Assembly: GCF_007747215.1 (NCBI RefSeq)
Contig: NZ_CP036273.1
Location: 806,001-870,000, forward strand
Length of the DNA stretch: 64,000 nt
Direction: 5' to 3'
From: Urbifossiella limnaea
GTDB taxonomy: Bacteria; Planctomycetota; Planctomycetia; Gemmatales; Gemmataceae
In this document: piece by piece, positions 38,789 to 50,700 of the stretch
How positions within the stretch are numbered: position 1 is the first letter of the stretch
How the letters are laid out: the number at the start of each line of letters is the position of its first letter
The notes under the pieces: model-generated
Told to the model about the DNA's origin: nothing
Database searches by the model: none
Seen by the model: only the letters and a program-made list of their open reading frames with translations
Program-made: the position numbers and the translations under genes

Positions 38789-41700
38789 GTGTCTCGTTCC
38801 TGGCTCCGTCAGCTGTTCCGCCGTTGGCTCCGCCGCCCGTCGCCGACGGCCCCCATCCGCCGCCCGCGGCCGCGCGTCGGGCTCGGCCTGGAGGAGGTCG
38901 AGGACCGCATCACCCCGGCGACGATCACCTGGATCAACGCCGCGGGTGGGGCGTGGAACACGGCCGCGAACTGGGACCTCGGCCGGCAGCCACTCGCCGG
39001 TGATGATGTTGTCGTCCCCGACCTTGGGGCGCCCGGCGCGAACGTCTCGATCACCAACGCGGCCACAAGCACGCAGTGGCTACAGAGCCTCACGATCTGG
39101 GAGAACGTGACGACCGGAGCCGGTGTTTCTGTGCGGTTGGCCGGCGACCTGGCCATCAACGGCGGTGCGACGTTTCGTGTCTCGAACTCCTACCTCGACT
39201 TCGACGCGAGTTCGTCGGCGACCGTTCAGCATGTCACCACGAGCGGCGGCGGGACGATCGAACTGGTACTCGGCGGGGACCTCAGCCAGTTGGGGACCGC
39301 TCACACGGTTTCCATCGGTGCCGGGATCTCGGTGACCGCCCTGTCCGGCGGGGGGGGCATCGGGAACACCGGGGGCTCTCGGCCAGCCGGGACGTGGACG
39401 AACGCGGGCGACTTGTCCGTCGTTAGCGGTGGAACCCTGACCATCGGCGCCGTCGGCGGGTCCTGGACGAACACGGGCGCGATCAGCGTCACCGGCGGCA
39501 CGCTCAACCTCGGTGGCTCGTTCACCGGGGCCGACGTGGCGAACCTCACCAACACGGGCGGCACGGTCAACCTGACCGGTGACGTGACGGGCGACCTCAC
39601 CCTCGGTGCCGCGGCCGGAACTTGGAGGTTCGGCGGCACCGGGGCATCGCTGACCAACTCGACGATCACGGTCGATCCGGCCGCGTCCTTCGTCGAGAAC
39701 GGCAACTTCATCTTCGACAACGTCACCATCGCCGCCGGCTCGACGGTCGTGGCGTCCACCACCGGGAGCGCGTTCATCACGGTCCAGAACGGGCTGACGG
39801 TCAACGGCACCTTCCAGGTCGGGCCGGCCAGCGGTTCGGCGGGCGGCGCCGTTCACACTGTCGGGACGATGACCATCGGCGGGACCGGCACGATTCAGTT
39901 CGGCAGCGGCAACTTCGACAACCGGATCAGCGCCGGCGGGAGCGGGAACACCCTCACCCTGGGGCCGGGACTGACGCTCACCGGGCGGTCGCCGACCGTC
40001 CGCGCGGCGACCGGCACGGGCCCCACAGGGAACACGGTGGTCATCCACTCGGCCGTGATCCCGACCGTGGCGATGGCCAACCGCGTCGCAACCCTCGGCC
40101 AGTACGGCGACCTGGTGACGACAGGCACGATCGGCGGCATCAGCGGTGCGTCGGTGACGATCGCTGCCAGCAACTGGACCAACTCCGCGACCATCACTGT
40201 GCCGGCCGGTGCGACGTTCAACACACCCACCACGACCTGGTCGAGTACTGGCTCCTTCAACGTCACCGGCGGCACCTTGAACCTCGGTGGCAGCTTCGCC
40301 GGCAGTTCGGTGAGCGACCCCGGCCGCTTCTCCCGCACCGGCGGCACGGTGAACCTGACCGGCACCGTGACCGGCGGGCTGACCCTCAGTGCGAACACCG
40401 GCCCGTTCACCCTGACGAGTACCGGCACCGTCTCCGGGGGGACGCTCCTGACGAGTGGCGGGGCGTCCCTCGTCCTCGCCGGCGGCACCCTCAGCGGCGC
40501 GACGATCGGGGCCGGAGCGACGGCTGCCACGGCCAGCGGCACCACCGTTCAGGTGCTCGGCGGGCTGACGGTCGACGGCACCCTCCAGGTCGGCGACGCC
40601 GCCGGGGCCGGGTCCGGCGTCCTCAACTTCCCGCAGACGCAGACGATCGGCGGGTCCGGCAGCGTCGTCTTCGGCGGGCACGGCTCGAACGCCCTCACCG
40701 CCCACGTCGCCGGGGTGGCCACGAACTTCACCCTCACGCTTGCCGCCCCACTCCGGTTCGCCGGGAAGACCGGGACGTTCGGCGGCTCCTCGACCGGCGG
40801 CGGGGTGACCAACTGGGTCACCGCCGCCACCATCCGCCCGGACGTGAGCGGCGGCGGGTTCGCCTTCGGCGCGAACGCGACGACGGTCCAGAACTCGGGC
40901 ACGATCGGCACCATCGCCGGCTCGACGCTGACCATCAGCGCCCCGAACTGGTCGAACACCGGCCTGCTCGACGTGGGCGGCGGCACGCTCAACCTCGGCG
41001 GCGGGTTCGCCACCGCCTCGGTCGCCGGGGGCCGGTTCGCCCGGGCCGGTGGGACCGTCAACCTGACCGGGACGCTGACCAACACCGGGGCGACGCTGGC
41101 GCTCGACGCCGTCCGCGGAGGGTGGAACTTCCCGGCGGGGGGGAGCATCGTCGGGGGCACCGTCCAGACCAACCCCGGGCTGGCGCTTACGGTCACGGGG
41201 ACGAATAATCGGCCGGTACTCAACGGCGTGATCCTGGCCGCCGGGAGCGTCCTCGACATCGGATCGGTGAACGGTGCGATCGTGGATGTCGTGGGCGGGT
41301 TGACGATCAACGGCACCGTCCTCGTCGGGAACGCCGCCGGGACCAACGCGGGCACACTGAACTTCCCGGAGTCCCAGACGATCGGCGGGACCGGGACCGT
41401 CGTGTTCGGGGGGCACGGGTCGAACGCCCTCACCGCCCACGTCGCCGGGGTGGCCACGAACTCCACCATCACCCTCCTCGCCCCACTCCGCTTCGCCGGG
41501 AAGACCGGGACGTTCGGCGGCTCCTCGACCGGCGGCGGGGTGACCAACTGGGTCACCGCCGCCACCATCCGCCCGGACGTGAGCGGCGGCGGGTTCGCCT
41601 TCGGCGCGAACGCGACGACGGTCCAGAACTCGGGCACGATCGGCACCATCGCCGGCTCGACGCTGACCATCAGCGCCCCGAACTGGTCGAACACCGGCCT

Positions 41701-44700
41701 GCTCGACGTGAACGGCGGCACGCTCAACCTCGGCGGCACGTTCCCCGGCAGCTCGCTGGGCGACCCCGGGCGGTTTGCCCGCATCGGCGGGGCGGTCACG
41801 ATCACCGGCACCGTGACCGGCGGGCTCACGCTCCGCGACACGGTCGGCGACATGACGCTGAGTGGGGCCACGATTTCGGGCGGCACCGTCGACCGCGCCG
41901 CGGGGAGCACCGCGCGGCTGATCGCCACCAGCACCTCGTCGAACCTCGTCGGCGTCACGCTCAACACCCCCGTCGATCTGACGCAGAACACCGGGGCGGT
42001 GGTCCGGCTGAGCGGGTCGCTGGTGCTGAACACCACCATGCCGATCGGGTCGGCCAGCGGGGCCGTCACCGCCGGGGTGTGGGCCGACACCTCGCTCACC
42101 GTCTCGACCACGTACGTCCCCGGCGTGGGCCCCGGCACCGGGTACGGCCGGTTCGTGCTCGGGCCGTCGGCGTCCAACTTCCTCGACCTGAGCACGAACA
42201 ACTCCGCCCTCACGATCGCCCCGAACGTCACCGTGGAGGCGAAGGGCGGGCGGGTCGGGCGGTCGTCGCTCACGATCACCGTCGTCAACCAGGGGACGAT
42301 CGAGTCCGGGCTGGGCGTGCCGGCGACCGTGTACCTCGGCACCGGCGGGGCGAACTTCGGGACCGTCCGGGCGAACCCGGGGTCGAACCTGACCCTCGAC
42401 GGCCCGGGGTGGACGAACGCCCCCGGCGGCACCATCACGGCGACGAGCGCGACGCTCACGACGAACAGTGGGTCGAACGCGTTCACCAACCTCGGCACGC
42501 TCGCCGCCACGGACTCGGTGGTGAACCTCGGCGGCGCGTTCACCCAGGCCGCACTCGGGAACTTCACCCGCACCCGCGGCGTCGTCAACCTGACTGGCAC
42601 GCTGAGCGGCGACCTGGCGCTGGACGACGTGTCCGGCCCTTGGAAGATCACCACCGGCACGCTCCGGGACGGGGTGTTGTCCACGTCCGGGGCCGCCGCC
42701 CTGGCCGGCGGGAGTGGCTTCAACTTCGGCCTCACCCGGTACGCGATCAACGGTGCCCTCGACCTGTCGCGGACCGGCGGCACGATCACCGTCACCGGCG
42801 GGCTGACGCTGAACACGTCCGTTGTCGTCGGGGACGGGGTCAACGTCTCCACGACGTTCAACGTCGCCGACGCCCAGACGTGGACGGGTACGGGCGAGTT
42901 CGTGTTCCGCGCGGCGGCCGGCGGCGGCGGGGTGAGCCGTCTCAACGTGTTCAACCCGCTCACCATCGACCGGGCGTTGACCCTTCGCGGGAACGCGCTG
43001 CTGGTGGCCGGGGCGAACATGCCGCTCACCAACCTCGGGACGCTCGCGGCGGACGCGGCCGGCCCGACGACCGGGTTTGAGATCGGGCTGGGGACGTTCA
43101 CGAACCTGGGCACCGTGTCGGCGACGAACGGCGGGATCGTGCGGATCAACCCGCAGACGACGTTCGGAAACTTCACCACCTACACGCAGTCCGGCAACAC
43201 GTACACCGGCCCGCTGACCGGCGGGCGGTGGGTGGTCGGGAACGGCAGCGCGATCCGGACGTACTTCAACACCAACGGGGTGTACCAGTACACCCGCCTG
43301 AACGCGGACGTGACGCTGGACGGGTCGGGGTTGTTCGGCGGGGCGCAGAACGCAGCCACCGACGCCTTCGCCCCCCTGGCCGCGATCGACGCCGGCGGGA
43401 AGCTGACGCTCGGCGCCGGGCGGTCGTTCTCCCCGTCGGGCACCTTCACGAGCGCCGGGAACCTGACGGTCGGCGCCGGCGGCACGTTCGGCGCCCCGCC
43501 GCCGGCGACGCCGACCACGAGCGGTCTCGTGAGCCACTACGCGGCCGAGGGGACCACCGCGGACGAGACCGCCGCGAACCCCGGCACCACCCCGAACGGA
43601 GTGTCGTACGCCGCCGGCATCCGCGGGCAGGCGTTCAACCTGGACGGCATCAACCAGCACGTCCGCGTCCCGGACTCCGCCGCCCTCCGCCCGACGAACC
43701 TGACGCTCGACTTCTGGGTGAACTTCAACGCCGTCCCGACCGGCACGGCGGTGTACTCGCTGGCCGCCAAGCCGGTCGGCTCCGGGGACGAGGACTCGTT
43801 CGCCGTCTGGTACCAGACGGGGGCGCTGCGGGCCTACGTGAGCAACAACGCCGCCGGGTCCCCGGCGCTGGCCTACACCTGGGCGCCGGCGGTGGGCCAG
43901 TGGTACCACGTGGCATTCGCGTTCGACGACGCCGCCAACGCCATGGCCCTGTACGTGAACGGGGCGCTCGTCACGTCCGCCACCACCACCCGGTCGATCG
44001 CGTACGACGCCCAGCCCCTGATGCTCGGGGCCGACCAGACGGCCGGGGCGCTCAGCTACCCGTCGAACGTGAAGCTGGACGAGGTGCGCATCTTCAACCG
44101 CGCCCTCTCCGCGGCCGAACTCGCGACGATCCACACCTACGAGACCGTCGCCCCGCTGTCGTTCACGCAGACCGGCGGCACCACGACGATAAACGGCACC
44201 CTCCTCGTCCCCGGCGGGGCGGGCGTCGCCGCCGGCGCCACCTTCAAGGGCGTCGGCACGGTGCAGGGGAGCCTGACGAACGCCGGCACCGTCGCGCCGG
44301 GGAACTCGCCCGGGTTCCTGAACGTCACCGGGGACTACACCCAGACCGCCGCCGGCACGCTCGAACTGGAGATCGCCGGGCGGAACCCGAACGTGCCGGA
44401 GTACGACCGCCTCCGCGTCACCGGCGTCGCGTACCTCGACGGCATCGTGCGGGTGAACCTGCTGGACGGGTTCCAGCCGGCGCTCGGCGACAACTACCAG
44501 GTGCTGACCGCGGCGGCGCGGGTCGGCCAGTTCGCGGCGCACGAGTACCCGGCCCCCGGCGGCGCCGGGCGGGCGCTGAAGTCGGTGTACGACCCCGCCC
44601 CGCCGCTCCTCCCGTCGAGCCAGCCGGGCCTCCTGATCCAGACGCAGCAGCTGCCCCCGGTCGAGTTCGGATACGGCACCACGGCCGCCCCGACCGCGGC

Positions 44701-47700
44701 CGCGACCGGCAACACGTTCGTGGCCCGGGACGTGGCCCTCGACGCCGCCGGGAACAGCTACGTCGTCGGGTGGTTCCAGGGCACGGTCGACTTCGACCGC
44801 GAGACGGCCGCGGCCGGGGACACCCTGACCTCGACGGGCGCGAACCGGGACGGGTTCCTGGCGAAGTACGCGGCCGACGGGACGCTGCTGTGGGTGCGCG
44901 CGATCGACGGCACGACCGAGGCGACGGCCCAGGGCGTGGCGGTGGACACCCGCGGCAACGCCGACCCGGCCGACGACCGGGTGTACGTGGTCGGGGCGTT
45001 CACCGGCTCGGCGACGTACCCCGGCGCCGGGCCGGTGGCGGGTACCGCCGTGCAGTCCGGCCTGCTCCTGCGGACCGACTCGGCCGGCGCCGCGGTCGGG
45101 TTCGGGGCGGTGAACGCGGTCGCCGGGGGCGGGGCGTTCCTGGACGGCGTCGCGGTCGGGCCCGGCGGGAACGTCGTCGTCGCCGGCACTACCGGCACGA
45201 CGGCGGACCTCGACCCCGGGGCGGGCACCGCCACGTTCGGCCCGTTCGGCACCAGTAACGCCCTTGTCGCCGAGTACACCCCGGCGTTCGGGTTCGTCCG
45301 GGCCGACCGCATCTCGTCGGCCGGGGCGTTCACCAACTTCGGGTCGGACGTGGCCGTGTCGGCCGCCGGCGACGTGTGGTTCACCGGCACGTTCACCGCC
45401 GCCGCCACCACCGGCGCCGCCGTGCTCGCCAACACCGGCCCGGCCGGCACCACGGACGTGTTCCTGATCAAGTTCGCCGCCGCCACCTTCGCCCCGACCG
45501 TCGCGCGGGCCTACGGCGGGGTCGGCGGCGACGGCGGGAACGGGTTCACGCCGCCCTCCGTGGCGGTGGACCCGGCGGGGAACGTCGTGCTCGGGTCGCT
45601 GTTCGAGTACGCCGTGGACTTCGACCCCGCCCCGGACCGGGCGTTCACCCTGGTGAGCGACGGCGACGCGGACGGGTTCGTCCTCAAGCTGGCCGCCGAC
45701 GGCGCGTTCCAGTGGGCGCGGCGGGTCGGCGGGTACCGGGACGACTCCGTGACCGGGGTGTCGACCGACGCCCAAGGCGCGATCTACCTGACCGGGGTGT
45801 TCGCCGACACGGTGGACTTCGACCCGTCGACCGCCGGCTACCTGCTGTCCGCCGGCGGCAGCGCCGGCCAGGCGTTCGTCGCCCGCTTCACCTCCGGCGG
45901 CGAGTTCGGGTGGGCGTTCGCGCTCGGCGGCGGCGCGGCGGCCACGTCCATCGGGTACGCCGTCGCCGTCGGCCCGGAGGGCCGGGTCGCCTCGGTCGGG
46001 GCGTTCGCCGGGACGGTCGACCTCGACCCGACCGCCGGCACCGCCTCCCGGACGTTCACCGCCGGCGGAACGAGTGCGGAGGCCGGGTACGTCTCGCTGA
46101 TCCGCCAGAAGGGCGCGCCCGCCGCCGTCATCCTCGGCGTCCCGGCCGGGCCGGTCGCCGAGGGCACCACGCTCGGCCTCGGGGTGAGCGTCGCCGACGC
46201 CGACTCGGCGTACTTCACCTACGCCTGGAGCGTCCGCCGCGGGGCCGACCCGGAAGTCACCGGCACCGGCCCGGCGTTCACCGCCCGGCTCGCCGACCAG
46301 GGCGTCTACGTCGTCAGCCTCACCGTCACCGACGAATCGGGGAACGCCGACACCCGCACCACCACCGTCACCGTCGTCGACGCCGCCGCGGCGCTGAACC
46401 CGACGGCGTTCGCGGCCGGCGCCCTCACCTCGCTGGCGACGGCCACGCCGCCCGTCGCCGCCGGCGACGCCCTCGGGTCGAGCCTCGCCGTGGGCGGCGG
46501 GTACCGGCTCGTCGGGGCGCCGGGGCGGGCCGTCGGCGGGTTCGCCGGCGCCGGCGCCGTCCGCGTGTTCGACGCCGCCGGCGCCCTCGTGTGGACGCTG
46601 GACAACCCGGCGCCCGCGCCGAACGCCGGGTTCGGCGCCGCCGTCGCCGTCGTCGGCACCTTCGCGGTCGTCGGCGCGCCCGGGGCCGGCGCCGGCGCGG
46701 CCTACGTGTTCGACCTCGCTACCGGCGTCCTGGTGCAGACGCTCACCGGCCCGAGCCCCGTCGCCGGCGACCGGTTCGGCGCAGCCGTCGGCGCGCTCGG
46801 CGGGCTGGTCGCCGTCGGCGCCCCGGGGCGTGGCACGGTCGCCGGCAGCGCCGTCGGCGAGGCGTACGTGTTCGACCCGCTCACCGGGCTGCGGCTGCGC
46901 GTACTCCGCAACCCGACGCCGGCGCAGGACGACGAGTTCGGCACCGCCGTGGCCGCGGTCGGGGCGAACCTGCTGGTCGGCGCCCCGGGCGACGACACGG
47001 CCGGGCCGAACGCCGGCGCCGCCTACCTGTTCGACCCCGGCACCGCCCGCGTCGTCGCCGCGCTCCTCAACCCGAACCCGGTCGCCACGCCGACGACGGG
47101 CGTGTTCGCCAGCCGGTTCGGCGCCAGCCTCGCCGCGTCCGGGCTGCGGGCCGTGGTCGGCGCGCCGACCGAGACGTACGGCGGCACCGCGAACGCCGGC
47201 CGCGTGTACCTGTTCGACCTCGACCCGGCGTCGGCCAAGTTCGGCGGCAGCGTCCGCGCCTTCAACAACCCGACGGCCGGGGCCGGCTGGTTCGGCCGGT
47301 CGGTGGCGCTGACCGGGAACCGCCTCCTCGTCGGCGCCACCGCCGAGAACGCGACCAGCCCGGGCGCCGGCGCGGCCGTGCTGCTCGACACCGAGCCGAC
47401 CGCCGCCGGGCTCCAGACCGTGATCGCGTCGCTGACCAAGACCGGCGGCGCCGGCGGCGACCGGTTCGGCGCCGCCGTCGGGTTCGCCGGCGACGACGTG
47501 CTCGTCGGCGCGAGCGGGGACGACGCCGCGGCGACCGACGCCGGCGGGCTGTACCGGTTCGCCGGCACGGTCGCCGCGTTCGCCACGACCACGCTCGGCG
47601 AGGGCGGCACGGTCACCGTGACCGGCTCGTTCACCGACCCCGGCCTGGCGGACGGCCACACCGTCCTCGTCGACTGGGGCGCCGGCGAGGCCACGACGCG

Positions 47701-50700
47701 GCTGTCGCTAGCGGCCGGCGTGTACACGTTCACCGCGTCGCACGCCTACCCCGACGACAACCCGACGGGCACGCCCAGCGACGTGTACCCGGTCCGGGTG
47801 CGCGTGCTCGACCAGACCGGCGACGTCCTCGTGGCCGACCTGGCGCCGGCCGCCGCCGACCGGTTCGTGCGGGCCGACGCGGCGACGGGCGCGGGCGCGT
47901 CCACGCTGATCGCCGCGGGGGCGGTGGCCGGCGCGCCCGAGGTGGCCGGCTTCCAGGTCGGGCCGGACGGGCTGCTGTACGTGGCCTACGCCGGCGGCAC
48001 GAACCCGATCGTGCGGTTCGACCCCGCCACCGGGCAGCTGGTCGACACGTTCGTCGCCGCGGGGTCGTCGTACTTCGACCAGCGGACCGGCAACCTGGCG
48101 TTCGGCCGCGACGGCACCCTGTACCAGTTCGCGCCCGGCAGCGGCGGGCTGTACCTGACGCGCGTCGCCGGCCCGGCCGGCGGCACCGTCACCCCGGCCA
48201 CCGGCACCGACAGCATCTTCAGCAGCACGTTCGCCGCGCCGGCCGGGCAGCGGGCGTTCGCCGTCGGGCCGGACGGCAACCTGTACGTCGCCCGCTCCAC
48301 CGCCACCGCCGGCGTCATCGAGAAGTACTCCGCCGTCACCGGCCTGTCGCTCGGCGTCGTGGCGGGCAGCGCGACCGGGTTCCAGCCCAGCGAGGTGAAC
48401 AGCATCCGCTTCGCCGCCGACGGCACGGTGTACGTCCTGAGCGCGTCCGCCCCCGGCGCCGCCGACCGGCTCGTCGCCCAGATCGACCCGGCCACCGGCA
48501 CGCTGCTCCGCACCTTCCCGCTGTCCGCCGGTGCCGGGTCGTTCCCCGACCACATCGCGATCGGCGCCGGGAACGTGCTGTACTACTCGTCCGGCAACCC
48601 GGCCGCGCCGGCCGTCCGCCGGTTCGACCTGACCACCGGCCAGGAACTGGCGCCGTTCGCCGGCCTCGGCCTGACCGCCGGCGGCTACGTCATCCCGCTC
48701 GCCACCCAGGACGTGGCCGCGACGAACCTGACGGTGACGAACACCGCGCCGGCCGTGGCCGTCCGCGCGGCCGCGGTCGCCGGCGGGACGTACACGCTGT
48801 CCGCGGTCGTGGCCGACGTGGGTGCCCGCGACACGTTCACGTACTCGTGGTCGGTCACCGCCGGCACCGCGACGATCGTCGGCGGCACCACCGGCAGCTC
48901 GTTCGGCTTCACCCCGACCGGCGCGGTCACGGTCAGCCTCACGGTGACGGACGACGACGGCGGCGCGCTGACGACGGCGACCCGGGTGGTGTTCGGGACC
49001 GCCGACAGCGAGACGATCACGATCACGAACACCACTTCGACGGTCGGCGGCGCTTCAGCCGTGAGCCTCGGCAGTGTCGGCCGCGTGATCGTTTTCGGGC
49101 TCGACGGGGACGACACGATCACCGCCTCGGGGGTCACCACCTTCCCGGTCGAGCTGGTCGGCGGGGCGGGGGCGGACACGCTCCTCGGCGGCAGCCGCGC
49201 GGACGTACTCACGGCCGACAGCCCCGGCGGCTACGGCACCTCGCCCGCCACCGCCACCGACGACCACGCCGCCGACAGCCTCAGCGGCGCCGCCGGGAAC
49301 GACACCCTCGACGGCGGGCTCGGCGACGACACCCTCGCCGGCGGCAACGACGACGACTGGTACCTCGAGGTGCCCGGCAGCGACGACCTGCTGACCGAGA
49401 GCGGCACGACCGGCGTCGACCGCGTGGACTACTCGCCGGCGTACTTCGGAATCACCTTCAGCCTCGACCCGCTGTGGCTCAAGCAGGTGGTGAACCCGGA
49501 CGCCCCGTTCGCCGAGCAGCACACGGTGCAGATCCTCGGGGCGTTCGAGAACCTCACCGGCAGCGGCTACGGCGACGTGCTCTCCGGCAACAGCCTCGAC
49601 AACGCCGTCGCCGGCGGGGCGGGGAACGACCAGATTTTCGGCGGCGACCGGCTGAACCTCTTCGCCCTGTTCGTGGCCGACGGCACCGACACGCTCGAGG
49701 GCGGCGTCGGCAACGACACGGTGGACGGGGGGGCGGGGAACGACGGCATCTTCGGCGGCGACCGCCTCGCCTTCACCTTCGACGCCGGGCAGACCGACGA
49801 CGACAGCCTCGTGGGCGGGCTGGGGAACGACACGGTGGACGGGGGGGCGGGGAACGACGGCATCTTCGGCGGCGACCGCCTCAACCTGCTCTTCCCCTAC
49901 GCCGGCAGCGACGACGACAGCCTGGCCGGCGGCGCCGGCAACGACACGGTGGACGGGGGGGCGGGGAACGACGGCATCTTCGGCGGCGACCGCCTCGCCT
50001 TCGGGCTCGACACCACCCTCGCCGGCGTCCCCGACAACGACAGTCTCGTCGGCGGGTGGGGCAACGACACGGTGGACGGCGGGGCGGGGAACGACGGCAT
50101 CTTCGGCGGCGACCGCCTCGCGCTCTACGCCCCTTACTACTTCGTCGGCGACGACGACAGCCTCGTGGGCGGGCTGGGGAACGACACGGTGGACGGGGGG
50201 GCGGGGAACGACGGCATCTTCGGCGGCGACCGCCTCGCCTTCACGCTGGACCCGGTCGCGGCCGCCGGCCTCGCCGACAACGACTCGCTGGCCGGCGGGT
50301 GGGGCAACGACACGGTGGACGGGGGGGCGGGGAACGACGGCATCTTCGGCGGCGACCGCCTCGCGTTCACGTTCGACCCGTTCGGGATCAGCCTCCCGGA
50401 CAACGACTCACTCGTCGGCGGGTACGGGAACGACACGGTGGACGGGGGGGCGGGGAACGACGGCATCTTCGGCGGCGACCGGCTGGCGCTCTCCTCCGAC
50501 CCCGCCGCCCTCGGCCTCCCGGACGACGACAGCCTGACCGGCGGCGTCGGCAACGACACGGTGGACGGGGGTGCGGGGAACGACGGCATCTTCGGCGGCG
50601 ACCGCCTCGCCTTCACCTTCGACCTCGCCGGCCTGGGGCTGACCGACGACGACAGCCTGGTGGGCGGGCTCGGCAACGACACGGTGGACGGGGGTGCGGG

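Noticed and set aside
39080-47659. Very long open frame on the minus strand opposite the giant gene
   Set aside because: It is a shadow of the strongly GC-biased coding frame on the plus strand; its translation is low-complexity and rich in Arg, Gly, Ala and Val with no recognisable domain.
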